Counted from the first letter of the stretch, positions 34,630 through 43,849 are shown. The stretch: 64,000 bases of DNA from Sphingobium trunci (GCF_022664535.1 NZ_JAKUJY010000018.1:1-64000); one strand, 5' to 3'. Notes: a model not told the origin generated them from the letters alone. Program-made: numbers and translations.

Positions 34630-35268
34630 GACGCCGGCGTGGGCTGGTGCCGCCTGAGCCATCGCCACGCATTCCCTGATCGCTTTCCTGCCGGCGCCCA
34701 GTGCAACGGCGTTCTTCAGATGCAAGCGCAGGCCCGGCATGAAAATATGGGTCGGCATCGCGTCGGTGGCGAGCGCGACCAGTTCCTTGACCTTCGCCCG
34801 TACCGTGCGGCTTTTCCAGGGGACGCTGCAATAGTCGAAAAACGCCTCGAACTGATCTGCCGACAGCAGAAGCATGGATCGCAAAAAGCCGGGCAGTTCC
34901 GCTTCCATCGCGAGCCAGAACGGATCGTCCCCGACCCGTGCGTCCCAAAGGACCTGCTGCTCGGGCGTGAGCCTCTTTTCCACATCATGCCCGGCGAGCG
35001 CTGCCTGCCGCACGATGGCCGAAGCGCTCGCCATCAGCGAATGGACGCCCAGGCCTGAAACGAGCGACACGATCTCCTGCACCTGCGCGGGGGATGCACC
35101 CAACCGGAAAGCGCCGGCGATGGCCGCCTCTATGTCCCCGGGGTTGAGGCAGGGTAGGGCGGCGGCGAGACCGAGTGTCACGAAGGCACGCTCCCGATCC
35201 TCCAGATCGTCTCCTTCGGGCACGTTCAGCGTTTCCAGAAGCGCTTCCAGGCCTTCTTCGTGAAGCAA
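34624..35268 (-). CDS. carboxymuconolactone decarboxylase (AhpD-like) family protein
   Basis: 214 residues, with two helical repeats of the CMD/AhpD fold (LAAALPCLNPGDIEAAIAGA, and VKELVALATDAMPTHIFMPG then LRLHLKNAVALGAG). The CxxC redox cysteines of AhpD are absent, so it is not a peroxidase partner. A decarboxylase or lactone-handling role is possible. It is convergent with the SDR and divergent from the TonB receptor, with two operator copies between. Confidence 0.8.
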   Translation of the reverse strand: MLHEEGLEALLETLNVPEGDDLEDRERAFVTLGLAAALPCLNPGDIEAAIAGAFRLGASPAQVQEIVSLVSGLGVHSLMASASAIVRQAALAGHDVEKRLTPEQQVLWDARVGDDPFWLAMEAELPGFLRSMLLLSADQFEAFFDYCSVPWKSRTVRAKVKELVALATDAMPTHIFMPGLRLHLKNAVALGAGRKAIRECVAMAQAAPAHAGVA

Positions 35269-35289
35269 CGGCCATCTCCCATCCTGTTT

Positions 35290-35307
35290 GTCAACTTATG
35301 TGTTGAC
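35290..35307. promoter_or_regulatory. TCAAC-N6-GTTGA operator, site 4
   Basis: GTCAACTTATGTGTTGAC lies in the divergent region between the CMD-family gene and the TonB receptor, 34 bp from site 5. Confidence 0.75.
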
Positions 35308-35323
35308 TACATGTTTTTCGTAT

Positions 35324-35341
35324 GTCAACTCTTGCGTTGAC
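35324..35341. promoter_or_regulatory. TCAAC-N6-GTTGA operator, site 5
   Basis: GTCAACTCTTGCGTTGAC lies 46 bp upstream of the TonB receptor start. Two copies about three helical turns apart could allow cooperative repression of the receptor. Confidence 0.75.
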
Positions 35342-35386
35342 ACGAGACCGTTTCGAGTCTCCGCAACAATAAAGGAGGAGGATATC

Positions 35387-37846
35387 ATGAGGGCAGTTGG
35401 GATTCACCGTACCCGCGTTGCTTCGCTGTTGTTGGCAGGCACGATCATCAGCGGATCGATGGGACCGTTGAGTGTCCGGGCGCAGGAGGCGGCACCCCAG
35501 GAAGGGGCCGGGAAGGTGAGCATCGACGATATCGTCGTGACCGCGCGTCGTACATCTGAACGCCTGTCCGAGGTGCCGGTGTCGGTGTCCGCGATCAGCG
35601 GCGAGCAGCTTGCCGAACGCCGCATCCTGAGCGACGCGGATTTGCAGTCGGCAACTCCGGGCCTCACCATCCGGCAGACCAATTCCTCCAACCAGATCAG
35701 CTATTCGTTGCGGGGCCAGTCGGTTGATGCCTTCTCGTTCGCGGCGCCCGCGGTCCTGAACTATGTCAACGAATTCAATGCGCAGTCGACATCGTCGAGC
35801 GCCTTTTTCGATCTCCAGTCGATACAGGTGCTCAAAGGACCGCAGGGCACTTTGTTCGGCCGCAATGCGACCGGCGGCGCCGTGCTGTATGAAACCCAGA
35901 AACCGGAGGATGATTTCGGCGGTTATCTGCGCCTCAGCTACGGCAATTACGACAACAAGCTGGCCGAAGGCGCGATCAATATTCCAGGAGAAATCATCGC
36001 CGGGCGTCTGGCCATGCAATATCAGAAGCGGGATGGATATCAGCACAATTTGCTGCTGGGGACACGCAATGCTTCCGTCGATAATTTCAGTATTCGTCCC
36101 ACGATTCAGATCAAGACCGGCGATTTCACCAACATCACGGTCTATCAGTACAGCTTTTCGGGTGGTTTGAGTGCCGGACTGCGTGCAACCAATTATTACG
36201 GCGTCAACGGCAGCACGGGCGCTGCAGGCAATCCGCTGAACAATTATGTCAACGGCCAGCCCGTATCCAACAATCTCAACTATGGCTTGCCATCGGCGAC
36301 GCTCTATCCTGACGGCATTGCGTCCATGCTCGACGGTGGGGCGGCTTTCGCGCAGTTCGGCTTCTCGGGCCTGCCCAGCTTTATTCAGGCCCAGAAAAAT
36401 TACGGCTTCTACGATATTTTCAACAATCAGACCGGTCGGCATCGCGCCCGTCAGCATATGGTCACGAATACGACCACCTACGAATTCGATAGCGGTGTCC
36501 GGATCAAGAATGTCTTCGGTTTCAATTATAGCCGGTCGCGGGACAATACCGATGTCGATGGCACGCCCTTCGAGCCTCTGAATATCGGCTTTGGTGGCGG
36601 GACCGGTCCAAATAATCCGGGCAATCCCAATGTCGGAGGACCGACGACCGAAGGCTACACCTATGTTCAGCGGCAGCTTTCGGACGAATTGCAGTTGTCG
36701 GGGGAAAGTGGTCCGGTCAAATATATCGCTGGGCTCTATTATTTCAAGGGCAAGGATTATCAGCGATTGCCGCTTGCCTTCGCGCCCGATTATAATGCGG
36801 CATTGGGTGACAATCTGGGCTTTTTCCTGCGCGAATATACCAACCGGGCGGAATCGAAAGGCGTCTATGCACAGGTCACTTACGCACTGACGCCTGCCTT
36901 GAACGTGACGGCCGGCGGCCGCTACACCTGGGAGAAGTCGATCTACAAGCCGGCGGATCGTGTCGCGGGCAGTTACGATCCCTATTATGACGACTTCAAT
37001 ACCAGCCTGGGCGTGACTGGCGGCACTCTGAAGGCAAGCAAGCCCAGTTGGCAGGTTTCGCTGGACTATAAGGTCACGCCGGAACTGATGCTCTATGCCG
37101 CTCACCGCGGTTCGTGGCGCACTGGCGGTTTCAACGGAACGGCCGTCAGCACCGACGCCAATGGCAATGCCATACCCAATTCATTCAAGCCAGAAACCAC
37201 CTACGACTTTGAGGTCGGCGCCAAATATAACGGCGATCTGGGCGGCATGCGGACCACCTTCAACATCGCCCTCTATGACCAGTATATCAAGAATGTGATC
37301 CGCGCCGTTTATCTGGGCGTGGCGGCGGTCAGCGGCAATGTGCAGCGCGCGCGCGTCTCCGGCGTCGAGGCGGATGCCTCCATCCGTCCGGCCGACTGGC
37401 TCCAGATCGGCGCGACACTCGCTTATACCGACGCCCGCTACACCCGGAATACCGCGACGGTCGGCAACACCATCGTGCTGTTCGGGCCTTATGGCGACGC
37501 GCCCAAATGGACAGGGTCGGCCTTTGCAAAGGTGGAACATGAACTGAGCGATGCCAGCACCCTGTCGCTGCGCGGGGATGTCTACAGCCAGAGCAAATTC
37601 TATTATTCGAACGCGGCCAACACGATTTTGCCGGGAACCAGCATCAAGGGCTACACGCTGATCGACCTGCGCGCCGAGTGGGCGAATATCTCGGGAAGCG
37701 GCCTGGGTATCGCGGCCTATGTCAAAAATCTCACGAACAAGGAATATAATGTCGGCGGTTTCGCCTTGGGCGCGGTGAACGCGATCAACTCGGTCCTGCC
37801 CGGCCTGCCGCGCATGTATGGGCTCGAGCTCAACTATAAATTCTGA
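35387..37846 (+). CDS. TonB-dependent receptor
   Basis: 819-residue outer-membrane receptor. Signal peptide with SMGPLSVRAQEA, TonB-box-like DDIVVTARRTSERLSEVPVSV, plug hallmark VLKGPQGTLFGRNATGGAVL, C-terminal aromatic residue (YGLELNYKF). The start ATG has a strong ribosome-binding site (AAAGGAGGAGG); an open frame extends to 35288 through the operators and is ruled out for that reason. It is controlled by operator sites 4 and 5 and probably takes up the terpenoid substrate. Confidence 0.93.
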   Translation: MRAVGIHRTRVASLLLAGTIISGSMGPLSVRAQEAAPQEGAGKVSIDDIVVTARRTSERLSEVPVSVSAISGEQLAERRILSDADLQSATPGLTIRQTNSSNQISYSLRGQSVDAFSFAAPAVLNYVNEFNAQSTSSSAFFDLQSIQVLKGPQGTLFGRNATGGAVLYETQKPEDDFGGYLRLSYGNYDNKLAEGAINIPGEIIAGRLAMQYQKRDGYQHNLLLGTRNASVDNFSIRPTIQIKTGDFTNITVYQYSFSGGLSAGLRATNYYGVNGSTGAAGNPLNNYVNGQPVSNNLNYGLPSATLYPDGIASMLDGGAAFAQFGFSGLPSFIQAQKNYGFYDIFNNQTGRHRARQHMVTNTTTYEFDSGVRIKNVFGFNYSRSRDNTDVDGTPFEPLNIGFGGGTGPNNPGNPNVGGPTTEGYTYVQRQLSDELQLSGESGPVKYIAGLYYFKGKDYQRLPLAFAPDYNAALGDNLGFFLREYTNRAESKGVYAQVTYALTPALNVTAGGRYTWEKSIYKPADRVAGSYDPYYDDFNTSLGVTGGTLKASKPSWQVSLDYKVTPELMLYAAHRGSWRTGGFNGTAVSTDANGNAIPNSFKPETTYDFEVGAKYNGDLGGMRTTFNIALYDQYIKNVIRAVYLGVAAVSGNVQRARVSGVEADASIRPADWLQIGATLAYTDARYTRNTATVGNTIVLFGPYGDAPKWTGSAFAKVEHELSDASTLSLRGDVYSQSKFYYSNAANTILPGTSIKGYTLIDLRAEWANISGSGLGIAAYVKNLTNKEYNVGGFALGAVNAINSVLPGLPRMYGLELNYKF

Positions 37847-37855
37847 AAACAGGGT

Positions 37856-37873
37856 GCCGGGCGCTGCCCCGGC
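37856..37873 (+). terminator. GC-rich hairpin after TonB receptor
   Basis: GCCGGG and CCCGGC close a 6-base loop 10 bp after the receptor stop. No T-run. It may be an attenuating or mRNA-protecting hairpin before the SnoaL-like gene. Confidence 0.45.
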
Positions 37874-37897
37874 CCCAGGCTTTACACGGGGTTAGAT

Positions 37898-38350
37898 ATG
37901 GACGAGTTGAGCAAAATCGTGGAACACAAGGCCATCGAACGCCTGATGTTCGATTATTCCTACCATCTCGATATGAACCATCCCGACGAACTGGCGGCGC
38001 TGTTCGTGGAGGATTGCGAGGTCAGCTACGCGCCCAATTTCGGCGCGACGGGCATGGAAGCCTATAAGAAGACGCTGGAAGGGATAGGTACCTTCTTCAG
38101 CGGCACCAGCCATCATAACAGCAACATCAGCATCGATTTCATCAGCCCGGCCGAGGCGGAGGTCCGCTCGATCGTGCTGGCGGTCCACCGCTATGTGAAG
38201 GAGCGTCCGGACGGCATCCTCTACGGCCAGTATTTCGATCGCGTGGTGAAGATCGATGGCCAATGGAAATTCAAGCGTCGCGAACTGCGCACGACGATGA
38301 CCACCGACTATCATGTCCGGGCGTCCAACCCGATCGGCCGGGCGGCATAA
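37898..38350 (+). CDS. SnoaL/NTF2-like protein
   Basis: 150 residues with the SnoaL-like cone fold (RLMFDYSYHLDMNHPDELAA, FVEDCEVSY, WKFKRRELRT). It is often a cyclase, isomerase or dehydratase. It is the first enzyme gene downstream of the TonB receptor and ends 4 bp before the enoyl-CoA hydratase start. Substrate unknown. Confidence 0.85.
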   Translation: MDELSKIVEHKAIERLMFDYSYHLDMNHPDELAALFVEDCEVSYAPNFGATGMEAYKKTLEGIGTFFSGTSHHNSNISIDFISPAEAEVRSIVLAVHRYVKERPDGILYGQYFDRVVKIDGQWKFKRRELRTTMTTDYHVRASNPIGRAA

Positions 38351-38354
38351 CGCC

Positions 38355-39191
38355 TTGGCCGACTACCAGACCATCAAGCTGGAGCATGAGGCGGCGGTCA
38401 GTTGGATCGTGCTGAACCGCCCCGACGCCGCCAATGCCCTGTCGCCGCAAATGCTCGACGAATTCTCCCATGCGCTCGAACGCCTGAAGACGGAGGGCGC
38501 TCCTGCGATCGCGATCCGCGCGGAGGGAAGGGGCTTCTGTTCCGGCATGGATCTGGGCAATTATGGGAGCAATGACAGCGGGCCCCCCGACATCATGTCC
38601 GATCGCGAACGCCTGCACCGCAATGTCGAACGCTGGCTGGCGATGTGGGACCATCCCAAGCCGGTGATTGCCGCCGTGCACGGCTATTGCCTGGGCGTTG
38701 CCGCGCAGATGTGTGTCTTCACCGACATCACCGTCGTTGCCGATGATGCCCGCATCGGTGAGCCGGCCGTCCCGATCGGTGGGGGCTATATCGCGCCAGC
38801 CTGGGTCCATCTGGTCGGCGCGAAGAGGGCGAAGGAATTTGCCTTCGTTCCCGGCAACTGGATCGACGGGCCGACCGCGGTGGAATGGGGCTGGGCCAAT
38901 CATTGCGTGCCGCTGGATCAATTGATCCCCGCCGTGCGCGGGCTGGCGGAACGCATTGCGCTCGTCCCGTCCGAAGTGCTGCGCATCAAGAAATTGTCGA
39001 TCAACCGCGCGGCCGAGGCAGGGGGGTTCCGCCAGGCACTCTCGGGTATTGCCGAGATGGATTCTCTCCTGCACCTCGCGCCTGCTGTGCTGGAGGTCCG
39101 CGCCCGCATGAAGGAACATGGCCTCAAGGCCGTCATCCAACATTATAAGGTGCCGCCCACGACACCACTGACCGTCACCGAGGAGCGATAA
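38355..39191 (+). CDS. enoyl-CoA hydratase/isomerase family protein
   Basis: About 278 residues of the crotonase fold. The substrate site residues are RGFCSGMDLGNYG (oxyanion hole 1) and HGYCLGVAAQMCVFTDITV (oxyanion hole 2), with WIVLNRPDAANALSPQM at the N-terminus. The likely start is a TTG four bases after the SnoaL-like stop; an ATG at 38313 lies inside that gene. It overlaps the next hydratase gene by one base. Probably a beta-oxidation-like hydration or ring-opening step. Confidence 0.86.
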   Translation: MADYQTIKLEHEAAVSWIVLNRPDAANALSPQMLDEFSHALERLKTEGAPAIAIRAEGRGFCSGMDLGNYGSNDSGPPDIMSDRERLHRNVERWLAMWDHPKPVIAAVHGYCLGVAAQMCVFTDITVVADDARIGEPAVPIGGGYIAPAWVHLVGAKRAKEFAFVPGNWIDGPTAVEWGWANHCVPLDQLIPAVRGLAERIALVPSEVLRIKKLSINRAAEAGGFRQALSGIAEMDSLLHLAPAVLEVRARMKEHGLKAVIQHYKVPPTTPLTVTEER

Positions 39192-39961
39192 TGGCAGACG
39201 TCGAATTTTCGCGCGAGGGCAATGTCGCCCGCGTTCATCTCAACCGGCCGCAGGGGCTGAACGCCATCACGCAGGAGATGGATGATCTCCTGCTCGACGC
39301 CTGGACAAGGATCAACGATGACCCGGACATCTGGTGCGCGATCCTGTCGGCCGAGGGGGAGAAGGGTTTCTGCATCGGCGCGGATGTATCAGGTGGCGCG
39401 GAACGCAAGACGCGCATGGCGCTCGGCGGCGGATTGACCGGCATCGGCGGACCATGGGTGCAGCTCAGAAAGCCATTGGTCGCGGCGGTACAGGGCTTCT
39501 GCGTCGGGGGTGGCTTTGAATTGGCCATGTGCGCCGACATCATCGTGGCGGCCGACACGGCGCAGTTCGGCCTGCCCGAAACAAAGGTGGGCATCATCGG
39601 CGAATGCGGCGTGGTGCATCGCGCGGTGCGCCAGTTGCCGCACCACATCGCCATGGCGATGATCCTGACCGGTGAACGGATCAAGGCCGACGCAGCGGAG
39701 CGTTTCGGTCTGGTGAACGAGGTCGTGCCCTATGCCGATCTGGCCGCCACCGCCGACAAATGGGCGGCGAAAATCAGCGCAGCCTCACCTCTCGCTAACC
39801 AGGCGGCGAAGGCTGCTGCCCTCGGCCGTCTTGGCTATCCGCTCGAAGTGGCGCTTGCGACCCGCTTCGAGCAGATCGAGCAATATGCCGAAAGCGCTGA
39901 CAAGCGCGAGGGCGAGATAGCGGCAGGCGAAAGGCGCAAGCCGGTCTGGACAGGCCGTTGA
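39191..39961 (+). CDS. enoyl-CoA hydratase/isomerase family protein
   Basis: 256-residue crotonase. RVHLNRPQGLNAITQEM at the N-terminus, KGFCIGADVSGG and VQGFCVGGGFELAMCADIIV for the oxyanion holes, and GLPETKVGIIGECG. A glutamate in the last block fits the catalytic position. It starts on the TAATG overlap with the preceding hydratase. Confidence 0.9.
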   Translation: MADVEFSREGNVARVHLNRPQGLNAITQEMDDLLLDAWTRINDDPDIWCAILSAEGEKGFCIGADVSGGAERKTRMALGGGLTGIGGPWVQLRKPLVAAVQGFCVGGGFELAMCADIIVAADTAQFGLPETKVGIIGECGVVHRAVRQLPHHIAMAMILTGERIKADAAERFGLVNEVVPYADLAATADKWAAKISAASPLANQAAKAAALGRLGYPLEVALATRFEQIEQYAESADKREGEIAAGERRKPVWTGR

Positions 39962-40014
39962 GCAAGGGACGAAGGACGGCGCCTTGCGCGCCGGTCATAG
40001 GGTGAGAAGGCGTC

Positions 40015-40551
40015 ATGTCGGATAGCGCGGCAATTTCCATCGATCCCATCGCCTATCGCCAGATATTGGGCCAATATCCCACGGGCGTCTGCGTGATTAC
40101 CGCCATCGGTGAGGACGGAGCGCCGGTCGCCATGGTCGTCGGGTCGTTCACGTCGGTGTCGCTGTCGCCGCCGCTGGTTGGTTTTTTCCCCGACAAGGCG
40201 TCGAGCAGTTGGGGCAAATTGCGAACCAGCCGCCATTTTTGCGTGAACATGCTCGCGGCGTCCCAGGAGCATGTGTGCCGGAAGCTGGCGTCCAAGGATC
40301 CGGACAAATTCTGCGGCACCGCGCACAGCCTTTCCGACAGGGGCATTCCCTTATTGCATGATGTGGTCGCGCGGATCGAATGCGACATGCACAGTGTCAC
40401 CGATGCCGGCGATCATGAACTGGTTCTGGGTCTGGTCCGCTCGCTGGAAATCGTGTCCGACGCGCCTCCACTCCTCTTCCACAAAGGGCGTTATGGAAGT
40501 TTTGCGGAAGGATCGGCCGATATGATGCGAGGTGCGACGACCATCATCTGA
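40015..40551 (+). CDS. flavin reductase, HpaC/Fred-like
   Basis: 178 residues of the FMN-binding split-barrel reductase family, which supplies reduced FMN to a two-component monooxygenase. Motifs: YPTGVCVITAIGEDGAPVAM, VGSFTSVSLSPPLVGFFPDK and HFCVNMLAASQE. It follows the second hydratase in the same direction. The luciferase-like oxygenases at 30.4 and 31.6 kb need such a partner and no other is encoded here. Confidence 0.9.
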   Translation: MSDSAAISIDPIAYRQILGQYPTGVCVITAIGEDGAPVAMVVGSFTSVSLSPPLVGFFPDKASSSWGKLRTSRHFCVNMLAASQEHVCRKLASKDPDKFCGTAHSLSDRGIPLLHDVVARIECDMHSVTDAGDHELVLGLVRSLEIVSDAPPLLFHKGRYGSFAEGSADMMRGATTII

Positions 40552-40730
40552 ATCTGTCGCCGCATCCGATATCCTGTGCACCAAGATGGATTTTCGATCT
40601 GGCGGGCATCTGCTTCAGGCCCCTTGATCGCGTTCCCTCAACGCGGGGACGGCGATATCCGACTGGAAATCTTTCTGGGAAAACCGGAAGCCTATGCGCA
40701 ATAACCATAGCCGATAAACAGGAGACAATG

Positions 40731-41240
40731 ATGAGTGATCTGGAACGGCGCATCCGGCGTCTGGAAGATCGGGCCGCGCTGGATGATCTCAACGTTCGCT
40801 ATTTTCTGGCCTGCGATAATGACGATTATGCCGGAATAGGCGACATATTCTCGCCCGATGCCTGTTTCGCCGCCTCTGGTGTCCAAACCGCTTCGGGCCG
40901 CGACGCAATCGTCGAGTTCATCCGCACCTCGCGCGGCCATATGGGACTGACAGTGCATACGCCACATTATGCGCTGCTGACCTTCACCGACGAGGATCGT
41001 GCCGAGGGGCTGGTGGGCGCTCATCTGGAACTTGCCCTGGGCGGTCAGTCCCTTTTCGGAGCGGTACGATATCAGGACCAATATCACCGCACGGCCGAAG
41101 GCTGGCGTATCGCCAGCCGCGACATGAGAACCATCCATATCGCCCCCTGGTCCGAAGTGGGGCAATCGCTGCTGTCCGACGCGCCGGTCCGCTGGCCTGG
41201 TACGGCGCCCATGCCCAGCGACTATTCACGGCTACGCTAA
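40731..41240 (+). CDS. SnoaL/NTF2-like protein
   Basis: 169 residues. Cone-fold features: ALDDLNVRYFLACDNDDYAG, IFSPDACFAASG and YHRTAEGWRIASRD. The ATG at 40731 is spaced 6 bases from GGAG; an ATG at 40728 is too close. It is last in the receptor-to-reductase unit. Confidence 0.85.
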   Translation: MSDLERRIRRLEDRAALDDLNVRYFLACDNDDYAGIGDIFSPDACFAASGVQTASGRDAIVEFIRTSRGHMGLTVHTPHYALLTFTDEDRAEGLVGAHLELALGGQSLFGAVRYQDQYHRTAEGWRIASRDMRTIHIAPWSEVGQSLLSDAPVRWPGTAPMPSDYSRLR

Positions 41241-41512
41241 CCAACGTGTTTTTACGAGGGGCGACTGAAAGTGACTTTTGCTGGGGTTGAGCCGGGTGAC
41301 GCCTTCGGCTTTGATCTCGGTCGGTAAGCAGCGGGTAAAATGGCGCAGATATCGACCCCTGAACGGCAAGGAAGGGATCGTGAGCAGACCCACAATGATC
41401 CCCATACCTTGCACCAACGCAGGATCGGCCAGATCACATCATGGAGCCCCTATCCGGGCGTCTCGATCGTGAGGATTATCGTCGTCTGCCCCATGCGCCT
41501 GTCCGCAAAGCT
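41241..41512. other. gene-free stretch
   Basis: About 270 bp between the SnoaL-like gene and the GFA-type gene. Short minus-strand frames exist without a family or a ribosome-binding site. Possibly a decayed insertion sequence, but I cannot name one. Confidence 0.4.
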
Positions 41513-41911
41513 TCACGTCTCTCGATGGCGCGCAAATTGAGGAACTGCAAGAGGTGCGACCCAGGACAGCCGACGGATGGTCCAGTTCTCATATTGCGGC
41601 ACAAGACCCGAGGCGTTGTCGAAGCTTGCGACAGGAAGCTCGATCTCATCGCCGGTAAGATTCGCGAACCGCGATCCGCATGTGGGGCAATGTAGCCGAT
41701 TATAGCCGGGGCTGCTCTCCCAGACGGCATGCGAGCCATAGAGCACGACAGCGGGGCGCGGGAAGACTGCAAAGGCAAGATAGGGCGCGCCATGCGCCCG
41801 TTGACACAGGAGGCAGTGACACAGGCCGACCCGTGACGCCTCATCTCGTGCCATGAACCTCAGTGCGCCACATGCGCAGCCGCCCGACCGTTCCATGGTT
41901 GCTGTCGTCAT
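41513..41911 (-). CDS. GFA/CENP-V family zinc protein
   Basis: 132 residues with the glutathione-dependent formaldehyde-activating-like fold. Zinc ligands: GGCACGALRF, CHCLLCQRAHG and LHCPTCGSRF. A longer frame exists upstream; MTTATMERSGGC is chosen because it begins just before the conserved domain. Weak start signals. Substrate unknown. Confidence 0.78.
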   Translation of the reverse strand: MTTATMERSGGCACGALRFMARDEASRVGLCHCLLCQRAHGAPYLAFAVFPRPAVVLYGSHAVWESSPGYNRLHCPTCGSRFANLTGDEIELPVASFDNASGLVPQYENWTIRRLSWVAPLAVPQFARHRET

Positions 41912-42220
41912 GAACGGACAACACGCAGCCACCGGGAAAGACCCAGGCCGATTGCGGTATAAAATAACTTTTATCACGGGCGGGTGAGAGCGACAGCTGC
42001 CGGTCCGCTGTGAGGCAGAGAAAATTCGCGGCCTTATGTCTAAAATGGGTCGTCAGGCGCAGGTAGACTGTCATTAACGATGCCTCGACAACCGGCCGCC
42101 CGACCTGAATCCCCCGGCAAGCGGTGCGCCATAGGCCACACCTATGGTGCGACCAAAATTCCCTATTTGACCTTGGATTGAAGAGGATGCGACCAAGGCC
42201 GCCGATTGGGAGATGGATTG
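41912..42220. other. intergenic stretch before GH79-like gene
   Basis: About 300 bp between divergent genes. No gene seen. It must hold promoters for the GFA gene and the hydrolase, but no clear boxes are visible. Confidence 0.4.
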
Positions 42221-43843
42221 ATGCACGCCGGTTACACTACACGCGCCCGCCAGTTGCGCGTGCGTCGCCTTTGCCTTGCCGCGCTGTCGCTCTCATCCTT
42301 TTTTACGCCGCCCGCTCCTGCACAACAGGCGGCCAGCAATCTTCGCGCCGCCGTCGATCCGGCACGGCTGCGCCGAATTGGCACGATCGATCCGCGCTTT
42401 CAATCCTACAATATCGAAATGATCGAGGTGACGGGCGGCGCCTTCTGGAAACCCTATGGTTCCACCGTCGGCGCATTGCTCGCCTCTAACGAAACCCAAC
42501 TGGGCATAAATTCCAGCCAGTTCGAATACCGGCCGCCGATCGACCTTGCCAACGCTCGGCTCCGTTTCCTTGCCCGCGCGCTCGGCCCTGCTTACGTCCG
42601 CATCGCCGGGACCTGGGCCAACAGCGTCTATTTCGCGGACAGCGAAACACCGCCCGCAAGGGTGCCCGATGGCTTCAAGGGGGTTCTCAGTCGCCAACAA
42701 TGGCGCGGCGTGATCGCATTCGCCAAGGCGACGGATGCCAAGATCATGACCTCTTTCGCTATCAGCCCCGGCGTCCGAGATCACAGTGGCGCTTGGACGC
42801 CCAACATCGCCCAGCGCTGGCTTGCCTATACCCGCAAGATCGGAGGCACGATCGCCGCTGCCGAATTCATGAACGAACCGTCGATCGCCGGTATCGGCGG
42901 CGCACCCAGGGGATACGATGCCGCCGCTTATGGCCGAGACTTCAAATCCTTCCGCGTCTTCGCGAAAGGAGCCGCGCCCGGCATGCTGATTCTGGGCCCC
43001 GGATCGGCAACCGAGACTCCCGAACCATGGGGCATACCGCCCGGCATTCCCGGATCGATTCCCAGCGCTGAGTTGCTGGCGAGCGGTGGAGCGGACATCG
43101 ATGCCTTTTCCTATCATCATTATGGCGCTGCATCTGTCCGCTGCGAAGCTTCACACATGCCGCAAACACGGCTGGAGGATGCTCTGTCCGAACAATGGCT
43201 GGCCCGCACCGGCGTAACCCGCGCCTATTACGCGGCGATGCGTGACCGCTATGCGCCGGGCAAACCGATCTGGATGACCGAGGGCGCGGACGCAGCTTGT
43301 GGGGGTAATCCTTGGAGTGGAAGCTTTATCGACAGCTTCCGTTATCTCGACCAGCTCGGCCAGTTGGCAAAACAAGGTATTCAGGTGTCGATCCACAATA
43401 CACTCGCCGCTGGCAGCTACAGCCTGCTGGATCCGAATGACTTTAGCCCCAAAGCCAATTATTGGGCCGCACTGCTCTGGCACAGGCTGATGGGGAAGAC
43501 TGTCCTTGATGCGGGCATTCCGCTCCAATCGGGTCTCCATGTCTACGCCCATTGCCAGCCCGATCGGGTCGGCGGCGTGGCGCTCCTCATCATCAACAAT
43601 GACGCGGCCCGCGCCGCGTCGATCACCGTGCCCGGCAAGCGCTTTCGCTATACCCTTTCCGCGCCAGACACACCCTCAATGGGCGTGAAGCTGAATGGAC
43701 AGCTGCTGCAACTCGGCGCAGGCGACAGACTTCCGGCGATGGTTGGTATCGCCGAACGATCGCCCGTCGCAAGTTTCGCGCCGCACACCATTAGCTTTTT
43801 AGCCATTCCTGAGGCTGAGAACTTGGCCTGCAAACCGCATTGA
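42221..43843 (+). CDS. glycoside hydrolase, GH79 (heparanase/beta-glucuronidase)-like, secreted
   Basis: 540 residues with an N-terminal signal peptide (CLAALSLSSFFTPPAPAQQA). The retaining-enzyme acid/base glutamate is in AAEFMNEPSIAGIGG and the nucleophile candidate in KPIWMTEGADAACGG. The C-terminal beta domain ends in GINERSPV-like strands. The ATG at 42221 follows GGGAG by 8 bases. It would act in the periplasm or outside on uronic-acid-containing glycans. Family assignment is by motif, with no search run. Confidence 0.75.
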   Translation: MHAGYTTRARQLRVRRLCLAALSLSSFFTPPAPAQQAASNLRAAVDPARLRRIGTIDPRFQSYNIEMIEVTGGAFWKPYGSTVGALLASNETQLGINSSQFEYRPPIDLANARLRFLARALGPAYVRIAGTWANSVYFADSETPPARVPDGFKGVLSRQQWRGVIAFAKATDAKIMTSFAISPGVRDHSGAWTPNIAQRWLAYTRKIGGTIAAAEFMNEPSIAGIGGAPRGYDAAAYGRDFKSFRVFAKGAAPGMLILGPGSATETPEPWGIPPGIPGSIPSAELLASGGADIDAFSYHHYGAASVRCEASHMPQTRLEDALSEQWLARTGVTRAYYAAMRDRYAPGKPIWMTEGADAACGGNPWSGSFIDSFRYLDQLGQLAKQGIQVSIHNTLAAGSYSLLDPNDFSPKANYWAALLWHRLMGKTVLDAGIPLQSGLHVYAHCQPDRVGGVALLIINNDAARAASITVPGKRFRYTLSAPDTPSMGVKLNGQLLQLGAGDRLPAMVGIAERSPVASFAPHTISFLAIPEAENLACKPH

Positions 43844-43849
43844 TAGCGA

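Noticed and set aside
35291-37105. Long minus-strand frame opposite the TonB receptor
   Set aside because: No domain motif, and it runs through the operators; the plus-strand receptor is unambiguous.
41232-41437. IS21-like transposase end
   Set aside because: The residues do not match a transposase block I can name.
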